Shown piece by piece: positions 12,322 through 24,240 of a stretch of 64,000 bases of DNA; position 1 is the stretch's first letter, and every line of letters starts with the position of its first letter. The notes beneath the pieces were generated by a model. The model made no database searches and was not told where the DNA came from. It saw only the letters and a list, made by a program, of their open reading frames with translations. Source of the DNA: Carnegiea gigantea (Eukaryota > Streptophyta > Magnoliopsida > Caryophyllales > Cactaceae); assembly GCA_029747015.1 (NCBI GenBank), contig JAKOGI010002280.1, positions 10,001 to 74,000 on the forward strand, in the 5' to 3' direction. Position numbers and translations under genes: made by a program.

Positions 12322-12703
12322 CATCATCTTCTTCTGTTTCCTCTTCTTCTCTCTACTTGGTAAACTTAAATAATATTACATTATTGTAGTCTAGAAGAAA
12401 TAGAGTGAAGTAAGTCTCAAGTGAAATATCGTAATCATGATGATAAAATATTGGATAATAATTATCAACAAAGTTACCAATAATTAAAATAGGTAAAAAT
12501 AAAATGCGAATTGAATTACAAGGACTTCACGTCATCTGTAAAATTAAGTATTATTTGTAAATAAATTCTTTCCATTGCACCTGTAAAAACTTTATAACCA
12601 AACGTTGTAATATAATTATTATCCCATTTCATTACACTAACAATTGCATTACATGGTTGATTTCATTGCATACTGATTACATTACTTTCAATCAAATGCT
12701 ATA
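12317..12703 (+). mobile_element. Right half of the MITE-like element
   Basis: This continues the element interrupted at 1886. It contains TAACCAAACGTTGTAATA and ends near GATTACATTACTTTCAATCA, a degraded inverted match to the left terminus. It is noncoding. Confidence 0.5.
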
Positions 12704-13666
12704 TTAGATATTTTATTTGATAAACCTATACACTACTAAAGGTGTTCATTTGTTTTAGTAAGATTAAGGATTTGAAATGTTCTCATGAGTTTTGCAAGTT
12801 GTCTCATATTTTCCATATTAACAAACACAAACATGTCCCTTTGTCCAGCTATGGAGTACATGATATTGTAATAGAGATTGGCAACTTGCTATAGAGTTTT
12901 ACGCTGAGTTAATTTTAGTGGGATTTTTCATTAGAGTGTTTGCAGAGGTAGATACCCTTATTTACTTCAAGGTTGGTCCATTGATTTATAACTAAGGTGC
13001 TTTGTTCTCATGCTATGGGTTGGGAGAAAATCATAGGGCAGTGTCATATTATATATGATTTGTATTGCATGTACGTCAAATTATCTGAGATTTGCTTGAT
13101 CAATGGATGTGTTTTTATTGGCAATGTAACAAATGTAATAAGTGTTAGCTAGGGAAACAAGAAATGCAAAAAATAAGTGAGAAATCTACTTGAATATTGC
13201 AATTTGAATGGCTTTGAAGGGGGCTAAAAAATTGGCTACGAACCTAAGATTTTCTTCAAAAAAGAGGGGAATTGTTTGCTAAGTCGAAATTTAAACAATG
13301 GGCAATTGGGGATTTATTTACTTTCTTAGTTAAGCATCAAACATAAAATATAGCAAGCTGGATGACATTTTCACATGTAAATTGTGTTTATGGATTTTCA
13401 TATGTAAATTGTATTCATAGAGTGATGCCATCATTAGCTTGGATTTGCTTGATGTGATTTGTATGGATGGGATTGCTTTCAGTGCTATCAAAATGTAATA
13501 TGGAGGTATGTGTGTTTAGCTATGATATTCTAGGAGTAAGCATTTTTATACTCTGCAAGTGTTTTGAATTAACTCTATTAAATATGATCCTTTTGAATTG
13601 CCTGATATTATAGGTAGTCAGTTGATTGGGTCTAATTTCTCCTTAACGGTTAAAAGTAGCTTTAAA
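12704..13666. other. AT-rich noncoding DNA
   Basis: T-rich plus-strand sequence similar in texture to 1-1452, which it presumably joined before the insertions. No gene or RNA is recognised. Confidence 0.5.
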
Positions 13667-13738
13667 ATCCTATTAACTCAAGGGTTAGAGCATTCGGGTA
13701 CTTACACAAAGGATGTGGGTTCGAGTCCCACATAGGAT
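13667..13738 (+). tRNA. tRNA-like sequence, probably a pseudogene or SINE head
   Basis: The 72-base segment has a perfect 7-bp acceptor pair (ATCCTAT with ATAGGAT), a near-perfect D stem (ACTC with GAGC) and a perfect T arm (GTGGG-TTCGAGT-CCCAC). The anticodon stem (TTCGG against CACAA) does not pair, so a functional tRNA is unlikely and no amino acid can be assigned. A tRNA-derived SINE head or an old tRNA gene would both fit. A similar antisense sequence lies at 15969-16044. Confidence 0.45.
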
Positions 13739-14074
13739 ATATGAATTGCCACGTTGATTTGTTTTTATGTGCTCAGGAAAGCTTTGGCAAGCATTATAAA
13801 CATAGGAAAATTGTTTCAATATTGTCGAGAATCACAACCCTATGTCCTTACAGTACCATAGATTGAGCTAAAGCTAAGATCTGGATGTTTTCCATTTGGA
13901 AAACTTACTCACAAACTTGAAAAATGCCACTGCTAATGTAGAATGCATCCGAACTGGTAAGTTCCTCAAAGCAAAAGTCATGTTTCTACCCCTTCTCTTA
14001 TTTTCTACCACCTTCTCTTATTTGGGCGTCACTGCCTTTTCCCTCTCCAATGTCATCTTCTTCGCCCTTGCACA

Positions 14075-14129
<55 letters not shown>

Positions 14130-14716
14130 AGGTTTGGGGGAACTTTATGGTAGTAGCCAATGTGATTTTTGGTGGTTACCGATGGCGTGTTCATCCATGG
14201 TGTGTGGATTTGATCAATACACACACTCTCTCTCTCCCCGCCTAGGGTTGTTCATAGATTCTTGGAAGTTATTGTTTTTCTAAATAAAAGAAGGAAATGG
14301 GACTTGACACAGCTCCAAAATGGGGGAATCTAGACCCACCCAAATGGGAGGAACTTGAAACTCTTAGGAATCAAGTCCCATATATTTGAAAGTCCAACCA
14401 AAAAGGTATCAAGTTCTATTCCTTTTCCTCGAACATGCCCTAATAGGATTGGTTAATGGATGAAACTCCTTGTTGTTTGCTTGGCAATTTTAAAAGTTCT
14501 AAAAGTAGTTTGACATGAAAAATGGGGAATGCAACTACATTCTTCTGGCATTCTAAGCATATACACTAAATTGTGGTTGTGGTCGATACTATTGATGGGC
14601 ATGTCAATCCAGGTCTTGGAACTGGGAGTTGAACAATAAAAATGATGTTTTAATATTTACAATATGGAAATCCCTGCCCCTATCAGTTTGCAGCATGAGA
14701 AGCTTGTTGATTAGAG
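13739..14716. other. Noncoding DNA around a CT microsatellite
   Basis: No coding region is recognised. The plus frame at 13896-14153 and the minus frame at 14018-14224 translate through the CT repeat and are artefacts of it. Confidence 0.5.
14083..14122 (+). repeat. (CT)n microsatellite
   Basis: About twenty uninterrupted CT units. The flanking sequence is also CT-rich. Confidence 0.95.
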
Positions 14717-14860
14717 CTGTCATTCGGACGAGCGGGTAAACTACGGGTCGAGTGTATTCGGGTTCGGGTAAAATACCGGTCGGGTGTATTTCGGATTCGA
14801 GTAAAATACAGGAGGGTGTATTTCGGTTTTACGGGTTTCGAGTTAATCCAACGGGTTTAG
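14717..14860 (+). repeat. CGGGT-rich block 1
   Basis: Many copies of CGGGT and TTCGGGT occur over about 140 bases after GAGCTGTCATTCGGACG. Its start resembles the ends of non-autonomous plant DNA elements with CGGGT-rich termini. A possible degraded right end lies near 15234-15285 (GCTGACCCCAATATGAATAC). It is markedly richer in G and C than its surroundings. Confidence 0.5.
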
Positions 14861-15727
14861 AGCACATTTTCTGCGAGTTATTTTTCTTCATTTAAAATCA
14901 AAAACTCTGCATATTTATTAATCAAAATTGTCAGTATTTAACTAAAAAGCATAATAATTGTAATTTCTCAAAAAAATATTAAAAACATTCAAACTTTTTA
15001 TTATAATATATGAACATATTGTATGGGCTTGCAAAAAATCAAGCCCCACCTAGTTCTAGTAGATCGACCCTTGCATTGAAAAAAGGTCAATAGCGGGTCA
15101 GCCATTTATGGTGCAGCCTGTTTAGAGCATTTTAATGGGTTGTAGCAGTTTAACCGCTAATAACCTATTTAATAATTCAATATTTTCATTAACTAACCTA
15201 CTAATGTGCAATCAGATAAAACGTTGTTAATGGGCTGACCCCAATATGAATACGGCTAGCCAGTTTCATGCCACTACCATCATAGTTCAAGAATAGTTAG
15301 AACGAAAATCAAATAAAATTGAATAAAAGAAGTACAAGATATTATCTTGTAGTTATAACATTAAAAATCTAAACTATTGCAAAGCAATTAATTTAAAAAA
15401 TAATTTAACATATTTGTTTAACTAAGTATATAATGGTATGACTTGTGCATCTTTAATGTTTGTCTTCTTTTAAATTTAACTTTTTTTTAAAGATTACATA
15501 GTTATTTCATGTAATTTTATATCCTTTTTTAACTCTTTTTCATTTAAAAGTTGTGCACAATATTATTTTCAGAGAATGGAGAAGAAAAATTAAGGGTATT
15601 ATTGTTTAATTAATAAATAGATATAATAGTTATACAATGTTTTTTTTAACTACCTGACAAAAATAACTAACAATTATTGTTAAGAGGGATAAACTAGAGA
15701 AAAATCAAAAACTAGGTATATAATGTG
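14861..15727. other. AT-rich noncoding interval
   Basis: Very AT-rich, with direct repeats of TTAATTTAAAAAATAATT-like text. No coding region is seen. It may be the interior of the element whose ends are the CGGGT blocks. Confidence 0.45.
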
Positions 15728-15890
15728 CCGGTCAAGTGGGGGGTTCGGGTTCGGGTCGAGTTTGACACGCTAATTTGCGGGGTTTTCGGGTTCGGTTTAT
15801 TTCGGGTTCGGGTCGAGAAAATCGTGTTCAAAACCCAAAATTCTCGCGCGGATTCAGGTTGGATTTTCAGGTCGGATCAATTTTTGCCCA
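15728..15890 (+). repeat. CGGGT-rich block 2
   Basis: Repeats of GGTTCGGGT and TTTCGGGTTCGGGTCGAG, on the same strand as block 1. The open frame across it (15725-15952) is a by-product of its low A/T content. Confidence 0.55.
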
Positions 15891-15968
15891 GTCTACTGTT
15901 GATTAATAGATGTGAGGCTCAAATAGGAAGAATTGTTGATGAATACTTATGAAAATAGACAGTTTTAA

Positions 15969-16044
15969 GCCTGTAGCTTATATGGAATTTGAACCCACAT
16001 CTTTTATGGAGGATACAAATGCTCTTCTGATTGGGCTAATAGGC
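15969..16044 (-). tRNA. Degenerate tRNA-like sequence on the minus strand
   Basis: On the minus strand the segment reads TAGCCCAATCAGAAGAGCA, a D-arm-like run, then GATGTGGGTTCAAATTCCA, a T-arm-like run with TTCAAAT. The order and spacing fit a tRNA, but stems are imperfect. It resembles the sequence at 13667-13738 and may be another copy of the same tRNA-derived repeat. Confidence 0.35.
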
Positions 16045-17160
16045 CTTGTAAGATTAATCATTTCAAACTCAAACAAGCATCCTCCCTTCCTCAGAATCCA
16101 ATAAGATATTATTTCAAGTTGTCTTCTCAAACTCCAAATAACAAACAACCCAAGACAACCTTAGGCCAGCAAAAGCTATTAACCAAATATCAATAACCAA
16201 GCTTGAAGAAAATACAATACAACATTTACTAGACAAAAACAACCAAAATTACCAGCAATTCATCTATCACATCTTGACCTCAAAAACTATCGAAGGACAA
16301 ACCAAAATTATCCACAAAAAGCTAAATACAAGTTTTGTCCTCGGTTTCTAATTTGTTCATGAATTCGCTTCAGGCAAATTATATATCATAAATGGCAAAT
16401 GAGACTACCAAAAGCTATTCCTGTTAGACAGGATGCTCCGAGATAATGTATACAGCCACAAAGATTATCAAAATCTTGGATTTTTGGATATCTCAGAGCA
16501 ATTTGCACATAAATTTAGCAATTAACAAAACTGTAACCAAAAAAAAAGGGGCTTACCATTTGATTAGAAAATAAAATTACATATTATTCCCATTTGATGG
16601 CAACAAAAATAGACAAGTATCATTTACTATAATGACAATTAAAATTCATCATAATGAAAACACAAGTTCATTGCAAGAAATAACGGAGTATAATGATGCG
16701 CAAGATGTTTTTCTTCCCTAAGGTGTAGGCTCCTCTAATTATTCCATTGATATCAGATTTCATAGGACTTGAAGTTTAGAAGAAAGAGAAGCACTTGCAA
16801 ATAATTCTCTGAGGCTTTCACCCTCATTTTTTCATAAGGTAGAGCCAAGTGTTGTACAATTGAACCAAGAGCAAGGATACACAATGTTACAATCTTGTGG
16901 TGGCATTGAACTCTCAAATTGTCAATTCAGCAAATCTAATATAAAATAAATTTTAGCAATAAGTCAGATAAAGAAAAAGGTGCATGTGAATTCCAAAAGC
17001 AACGGTTAAGTGCGCCGAAAATGATCTCTAGCTGTCTTTGTCTATCTCTTCTCTGCTTTTCTCTCTTTTTTGAATTCTCTTTGCTTTTTGGGGTTGGCTA
17101 GAAACTTTAGGAAGGGGCGCATTTGTGAACATAAACCTCTTGTGTGAGACAGTCTCAGCT
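16045..17160. other. Noncoding DNA, no gene recognised
   Basis: A-rich on the plus strand. No reading frame has recognisable features. An intron or untranslated region of a minus-strand gene cannot be excluded. Confidence 0.45.
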
Positions 17161-17505
17161 AGTTCTGAAAAATGTGTCATTCGGATTGGGTATAGGTCGG
17201 GTCTTAATTCGTTTCGGGTCACTTTCAGGTCAACTATGTTCGGGTCGGATTCAGGTTCGATTCGGGTGAAGTTCGGGTTTGGGTCACTTTCGGGCCAACC
17301 ATGTTCGGGTCGGGTTCGGTTCCGTTCGGGTGAAGTTCGGGTTCGGTTTGGGTGGAGTTCGGTTCGGGTCTGTTTCGGATTATCTACAGTTGCCCGGTTC
17401 GAATCAGGTATGAATTAAGTGTAATTTGCGCCGGGTGGGATTTAGTTCAATATTTGGATCAATCAGTTCAGGTGTAAATCGAATCGGGTATAAATCAAGT
17501 TGGGT
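17161..17505 (+). repeat. CGGGT-rich block 3
   Basis: Dense TTCGGGT, GGTCGGGT and GGGTCAC repeats over roughly 340 bases, on the same strand as the other blocks. The open frame 17125-17418 translates this repeat and has no family features. Confidence 0.55.
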
Positions 17506-18764
17506 CAATTTCAAATCATTATTTGTTTTCAATGTAGCAATCTTTAGTTCTTTGCTCTTAACTTGTGTTTAAAAGAAAAAAAAAACGTTTAATTAGACAA
17601 GCCTCTTTATTCTAGATTTCTCTTTTAATTCATACGTTAATGATTAATTGATTATACGTTATACATATATATATAATAAATGGAAAATTATATGGGGTTA
17701 GTTAGTAAATTACAAATACAAGTATATAACCCATCTCTAACCCTATATCAAATGTGCCATGCAATTATCCAAAAGATCATGTGTCGTTAAGTCAAATTTT
17801 AATCATTTCAATTGAGTTCATACGATGACAAAATAAGTTGACCAACCTAACGCAAATTATTTGTCAATGGTCTCACTTGTGCACCCCGAACCAAAATATA
17901 CCTTGAAAAATGAAAAAAAAAAAGGAAAGAAAATAACAAAATTTTTATTTAGACCCCAATGTTAGTTTATAACTTCACGCTTGTCATATTCGGAGTTGGT
18001 AAATAGAAACGGGTTGGTTCAAGTCAACATTTTTAGTAATCGAATTAATGTTCTTTGATAACTCGTTAAGTAATCATACATCGACATTCAAAGATTTGTC
18101 TTTATGAAATTAATAATTTGATCTGGATTTGCTCAATGAGTCAAAACTCAAAACTAAAAAGTAACGGCAATATATGAGTATGTGCCAATTAGCATTACAT
18201 TTATGCAATTGTGAATGCTCATTATCGAAACTCAAGACTTGGAATTTGATTGTCCAAAATTCAAATGAGCCACATTATGATGAGATCACATGCAACAATA
18301 CATTCTTGAATATGATTTTGTAGAATTAAACATGTTATGAAGATGATTTAGAATCGTAGATTCATAGTGTCGAATTTTTGATAGTAGTCACAGAATGATG
18401 TTATAAATTTATAATAATAGCATGCATTGTATTAAGTCATTAAATGAATCAAATAGTAAAATAGGATTGCTAGATCTTAATAAGTTTAATAAATTATTAA
18501 TTATACTTATCTTTTATTAATTCCTATTGTGACAAAATATTTTTTTCTCTTATATTTTTGCTACATGTCTATCAAATTAAAAATTCAAAACTATCAACTA
18601 CTTTATTTTTTCCTCTTAAGTTTCTAATTGATTTCATTTGTAAAAATTCCCTCCTAAGTTGGTTTTCTTTTCCCACCTAAACTCAACTAATTGAATTTGA
18701 AAAATTCAAAATTCTCCCCAAAAGAGAAAAGACTGAAACCCAAAAAAAAAAATTACTCTTATTC
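17506..18764. other. AT-rich noncoding DNA
   Basis: Contains a short TA-rich run near 17660-17680 (ATACATATATATATAATA). No gene is recognised. Confidence 0.5.
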
Positions 18765-19065
18765 GGGTAAAATTGAGTCGGGTAAGAATTGGATCGTTTT
18801 TAAATCGGGTACGGTTCTGTTCGGAATCGGTTTGTCCATTTTCGGTTCACTTCGGGTTGGGTCACTATGGATCGGGTTTCAATCGGTTCGGATCATTTCA
18901 GGTGTGGATCATTTCGGATCACACTACACTTCAAGTTTCGTTCGATTCTGGATTAGTTTACTTCAGAGGTTCGGGTTCAAATCGGTTCATCCCATTTCGG
19001 GTGTCGGTTCAGGTATGGATCCGGGTTGTTCGGTTGAAATTTTGGATCCCGGGTTAGTTTTGCAA
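18765..19065 (+). repeat. CGGGT-rich block 4
   Basis: Repeats of TCGGGT, TTTCGG and ATCGGTTC. It ends with GGATCCCGGGTTAG. Two overlapping open frames here (18691-19086, 18773-19057) are low-complexity products of the repeat. Confidence 0.55.
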
Positions 19066-19559
19066 TGTCTAGTCTCTGTCCAATGAGCATTTAAAAAGTT
19101 ATCTGTGAGAGAATTCGTATCACAATAACTCTTATATGAGGCAATCTTAGCTAAGAATTTGTGAACATAAAAAAGGACAAACCAAATCCCAAACTGTTTT
19201 GGATCACGCCAAGTCAACTTGGTGACTTAACAACAACCTAATGACGATTCTTGAGACGACCCTAGTAGATAGGATTCAGGGCTTTCACACCGCTCTACAA
19301 CACTGTGGCAACTGAGTTAAAGTTGTGGCAATTTGAAGGTTAGCAAATGAGAACTTAGCAAAGGCAGTAAGAGTCTCTGCATTGGTGGGGATAAATTGTT
19401 AAGAGGTTTATTGTAATTTTTCTCATAGTGTAATCATTACCTTATTGGAGTACGGAAATAATAGAGGATATACGTTTAAGTAGAGACCCACTTCAAGGTA
19501 TTAAGCGGCCCACTGATGAGGATAACCGTTTAACCTTGTGCATGTTAGGAATGAATTCC
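19066..19559. other. Noncoding DNA
   Basis: No gene or structured RNA is recognised. Confidence 0.45.
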
Positions 19560-20170
19560 TGCACTAAGATAAATGTCCAAGTTCACCAACAATAATATCC
19601 AAATTACCCAGAATCTGTCTATTTACCAAAAATTTTATTGAGAATTTTAGGATTTCACAAAAGTTACCCAAAGTTCACCACAATAAATGTACAAGTTTAA
19701 TAGAGCAAATGCATAAGTTCACTTAAATAACAGTTTGTGTTCACCGAGACGAACATCCAAGTTTGTTAAAATGAATGTACAAGTTCAGCGAAATAAATGT
19801 CCTAACTTACCAGAAACTTAATCTAGAATTTGAAGTGGTTGAATAAAACTTTTAATGAGTCACTGAGTAAGACTTGTTTACCCGTACCCAACTACATGTA
19901 GAATTGCCTAAAAATACGAGAATTCATGGCTCACTAAGAAATCTTATCATGCATCTAAATGGGGGACTAGTAGTGCACAGTTTTCTGATAGCTATGTAGT
20001 TAAAACAGATTTGGGACATGGCGAGTGTTTTTTTTTTAAAAAAAAATTTCAGCACAATCACGAAACTTTCCAATCTTACTAACAGGTTCCATATTGAATA
20101 AAATATATAAGCTTACTAACATAAGTGTCCGAGTTCACCACAAAGAATATCCAAGTTCACCACCTATAAC
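19560..20170 (+). repeat. TTCACC-motif repeat block
   Basis: A loose motif of about 20-24 bases recurs many times, centred on AAGTTCACC and usually linked by AATAAATGT (for example at 19570, 19675, 19745, 19775, 20115 and 20150). TAACAGGTTCCATATTGAAT occurs twice, near 20083 and 20166. The motif returns at 23066-23130. No coding capacity is seen. Confidence 0.6.
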
Positions 20171-21330
20171 AGGTTCCATATTGAATGGTGGGACGTAGGC
20201 TTTTGAAAAAAATGAAATATACAAATAGAATATGACTTATGCATCCAATTAGTCACACATATCGTGCATCCAATTATTACCATCCCCTTGTCTGCAGCAT
20301 TGATTCACAATTTTGAGCCTCTTAATTTAAACAAAGCATCCATCCAATTACTCGCACATATCATTACACCAGTCCAGTTGCAAATCTCAACAAATAAGAG
20401 TTCACAACACAATTAAAAGACAATTGCTCACCTTTAATTTCACCGAAAAGTAGGATAATACATGGCCTATTAAGAAATATTAAAATGCATTTAATATATG
20501 GCATGACACATGGTGCAAACCTACTCAATCCCCCTCCCACCAAGCATAACCCAAAAAAAAAAAAAAAGAAAAGAAGAAAAAGCCTATCTACCAATTCGTG
20601 AACCTGTCAATCCGAAATCACCATAGAGTGAACATCAATTCATTACTAACAACCTGTAACTTCATCGCCTATATCCATGAAATTAGACGTCTGCCTAAGA
20701 AGGCATGTCTTTAGCAACTGGAATAAGACACATATGGCACGACTGCAATCACCTGGCTATCTTCCCCCTCCTCCCCCCCCCCCCCCAAAAAAAAACTTTC
20801 ATGCCTATTCCCCATCATTCGAAGTGGGTTACTATTTGAGAATCAACAAATATTTCTTAATGGATGCACTGATTTAAATGTCCAACAGATTGCACCAATA
20901 TAATAATTTCACATAGGACTATATTTGTTCTAATTATACTAGATAGATGTCAAGCTTCCAAATGTCTCAAAAACACTATTGAAGATGAACTTAGATGGCA
21001 AGCAAATAAAACACAGTATAAAACATAAAGATTTTCAGATTAATGGACTGCTAACACATCCTTCTTATATTTTTTGGATGTTAGGCTTGTCCTTGTTCCA
21101 TTGTTACACCCGAGGTAGGGGGTAAAACAGAGGCCACAACATGTCCCTTTTTGTGGCTCTCATACAATGTTAGATCAATTAAATCAAAAATTGAACATAC
21201 ATCCTCATGATGATGTATGGGGAGAGAGAGCTCAATCTCCTCATCTTCAAAATGCTATGAGAGCTCAATCTCCACATCTTCAAAATGCTATACTACATAT
21301 TAAACAACTATGCTCATAGCATTACTCCTA
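20171..21330. other. Noncoding DNA with homopolymer runs
   Basis: Holds short direct repeats of ATCCAATTA followed by CACATATC near 20240-20360, and A-rich runs. The short frames at 20364-20594 and 20677-20877 translate homopolymers. No gene is recognised. Confidence 0.45.
20773..20795 (+). repeat. Homopolymer junction C14-A9
   Basis: Fourteen C directly followed by nine A, the longest C run in the window. Confidence 0.9.
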
Positions 21331-22170
21331 GGTAGTGTTTGCTTGGAAGGAAAATAATTTTTTCGAAAAATCATTTTCTATGAAAAATATTTTTCCAAGA
21401 AAATTGATTTTTATATCATATTTTTCATTGTTTGGTACAAGATAAATTATTTTTTTGTAAAAAAGTGGAAATATCAACTGAATTGTTTAAATGGTGAAAA
21501 ATATTGAACAAATTATTGTAATTGAGATAAATGTTGATCAAATGAAAGAATTTTAAGCTTTAAATTCATATCTGAGTTTTTATCAATACTTCATCCAGGA
21601 TAATCAAGTTTCAATCTGAACCATTGAAATTATTTTAATGACGAAAAAACATCAAATGAATTGTTTAAGCGATAAAAAGTGTTGATTGAATTGTCATAGA
21701 GGAGGAAAATATTGACCAAATGAAGGAATGTTGTGCTCAAAATTGGGATTTTAATCTGTTTCAATCTTTTCATATCCGATGATCAAGTTTTCATCCAAAT
21801 TATTGAAATTATTCTAGTAATGAAAAATATTAATTGCATTACTTAAGAAGTGAAAAACATCAATTGAACTACCATTGTGAAAAGAAAATATTGACCAAAT
21901 GAAAGAATATCAAGCTCAAAATTTGAATTTGAACCTATTTTAATATTTTCTATTTGATGATCAAGTTTCGATTCAAACAGTTGAAATTGTTTTAGCGGTG
22001 AATCGACTGAATTGTTGTAGTGACAAAAAATGTCGACTAAAATGTCATGGTGGAGATAAATGTCGATCAAATGAAAGAAATTTGAGATGAAAATTTAGAT
22101 TTGAGTTTATTTTAATATTTTCCATCGGGTAGTTAAGTTTCGATGCAAACTGTCAAAATCGAATTTTGTA
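21331..22170 (+). repeat. MITE-like start followed by a ~178-bp tandem repeat
   Basis: The block opens with GTAGTGTTTGCTTGGAAGG and AT-rich text typical of plant MITE ends. About four degenerate units follow, marked by a recurring GATCAAGTTTCGATTCAAAC-like line near 21599, 21780, 21959 and 22129, spaced 181, 179 and 170 bases. Each unit also holds TTGACCAAATGAAAGAAT. No matching right terminus was found. Confidence 0.6.
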
Positions 22171-23139
22171 CCTAAATTTCAGCTGATCATGTCATCAAAG
22201 AGTTGAATGAAAAAAATTAGCTTCCTATCTTCTCTAGTGATATATCATCTAATATGTCATGCACATGTGCTTAAGTTCTAATTTGCTTACTATTTTTTGG
22301 CTTACTTTTTTTTAGCTTCCCTAATATTAAAAGCTATTCCACCAAAATATGTGTACATACTAGATAATTATTAGGACTGCAAATGAGCTACAAAAATTTT
22401 AATGAGCTTGGGGTCCAAAAGAGCTGAGCTGTGTCGTGAGCCTTACAGGAGCCGATGTAAACAGACACACTTAACCGATCATCCATTCTCAAAACCTAAT
22501 TTATATCAATTAACATAATCAGCTACCTCATCATACTATTCCTACTTAAACTACCTCTTATGTCTTTCATTCTTGTCACTTCGTGAGATGGATTAAGTAG
22601 AAGTTTTCCTCTCTCAAGACTTCAATCAATTTCAGTTAGTTGTAGCTATTTGAATTCAATTTGGTTGTTTCATTTTAATAGCAGCTGTAATATTCTCAAG
22701 ATTCAGGTTCCAACATGAAGCAAAACAATGCTAACGATGAATTAGACATCGAATTTCAACACCTCAATAATAGAGACTTGTTAAAAGAAAATTAGACATT
22801 AAACTTACAGCACCTCAGTAATAGAGACATTGCAAGCCAGATTGTGCCATAAGCAATTGTGATCAACCATAATGAACGGTTTTTAGATGCTGGGTTTTTA
22901 GAGGCTTAAATAAAATAGACAACAAATGGGAAGTTAACAAGCTAACTTTGAGATTAGCCCATTCAGCTGAACGTTTTGCTTGTTTGTTTCAATTGAAGAT
23001 GAGAAAGCCCCGAGGTCCCAAGAAGCTAATCATCCACGGTGACAATGAAGCAGCAGTGGTTTCATTAGCCAATGTCAAAGTTCACTAAACTAAATGCACC
23101 AATTCACCAAAATAAATGTATCAATATAATGGTTGACGT
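22171..23139. other. Noncoding DNA
   Basis: No gene is recognised. A short TTCACC-motif patch lies at 23066-23130. Confidence 0.45.
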
Positions 23140-24240
23140 TTTTAATTTCAAGTTATCCATTTGGGTTAATAATGTTGTTAGCTATGTTTTACTATATTAG
23201 CTGTATTAGACTAGTTTTTGATGTGATAATTGAGTATAATAATTCATGTTAGTAGTTTTATAAATTTTCTTGATTTATTACATGATAATTTGAAATTAGT
23301 CCGTTATGATTACGCGGGATTAGCAAAATGGATTGGGATGTTTGAGGTTGGAATCAATTGGGCTCAACATATTTAGGCCCAAATCCTTTTCTTTTTGTTT
23401 TGAGGCTTAATAAACTGAAAAGGAGGAGGAAAAGTGACTGAAAAGAGGGAACAACCCCACAATTCAGGTAACCAGAAAAAGAGGCGAACCTTACTCTACT
23501 TTCTGCTTAAGCTAGCTATGAAAAGATAGGGGTAGAGGAGAGGCTGTTAACCACCGCACCACTACCACCTGTACCACAGATGTTGTCGCCTGGTGGAAGG
23601 TTTCGGACTGAGGGAGGAGGCGAGCTAGCCGGGGCCACTGGGCGTCCCGTAGTGTGGGAGCAACGAAGAGGTGTCGGACCAAACCCTAGCTCTAAAACCC
23701 AAACAACCCCACTGCCACCACCATTGCTGCCACTATTTGTAGTTGGGTTTTACTCTGGCTACTAGGATGGGACAGAGAGAGGAGAAGAGTAACAGTAGCA
23801 CTAGCAACAGGAAAGGGAAGAAGGTTCGAGCAAAACAGCGGCGGTAGCAGGCAGCAGGAAGAGAAGAATAGGGCAAAAGCAAGGGGAGGAAGTCATCCAA
23901 TTAACCCTAAATTAGGTCCTCTAGGCTTGGATTATGTTGAGTCACCCAACTTCCCAAACTAGTATCTAATTTCCAACTATTTTGAGATTTACTATGAAAA
24001 ATGGGAGTGCATTGGTAAGGTTTAGGGTTATTGTCGAATTTGCAAGAATTGTTGAAAGTGGAAGAAATGGAATGAAATGGTTGGTGCAAGAAAGTGATTT
24101 GGGTTGTTGTTGTGTTATTGAGGTTAAATTTGGGACGGTGCTATAGTGAGGAAGACTGCGAAGTCGATTTGTGAACCATGGTTGTTATTAACTTGATAAG
24201 ACTATGCGGTGTCCTTGTTTTTGTTGTGCTCAATCTGTTT
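23140..24240 (+). repeat. Duplicated segment S, copy 1
   Basis: Blocks here match 36280-37260 in the same order: a line around AATTGAGTATAATAATT, a TTTATAAATTTTxTxGATTTATTA line, a purine-rich leader-like section, ACCCTAAATTAGGTCCT-like text, and a closing GTGATTTGGGTTGTTG-like line. Both copies look like a promoter plus 5' leader or an LTR rather than coding sequence. The open frame 23580-23765 starts with a plausible ATG but matches nothing I know. Confidence 0.5.

Noticed and set aside
13667..13738. Functional tRNA gene
   Set aside because: Acceptor and T arm pair perfectly, but the anticodon stem has no pairing and no standard anticodon loop can be drawn.
14018..14224. Minus-strand frame with a long Arg-Glu repeat
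   Set aside because: It is translation of the CT microsatellite.
17125..17418. 97-residue frame rich in Gly, Ser, Arg and Phe
   Set aside because: It arises from CGGGT repeats. No start context or similarity supports a gene.
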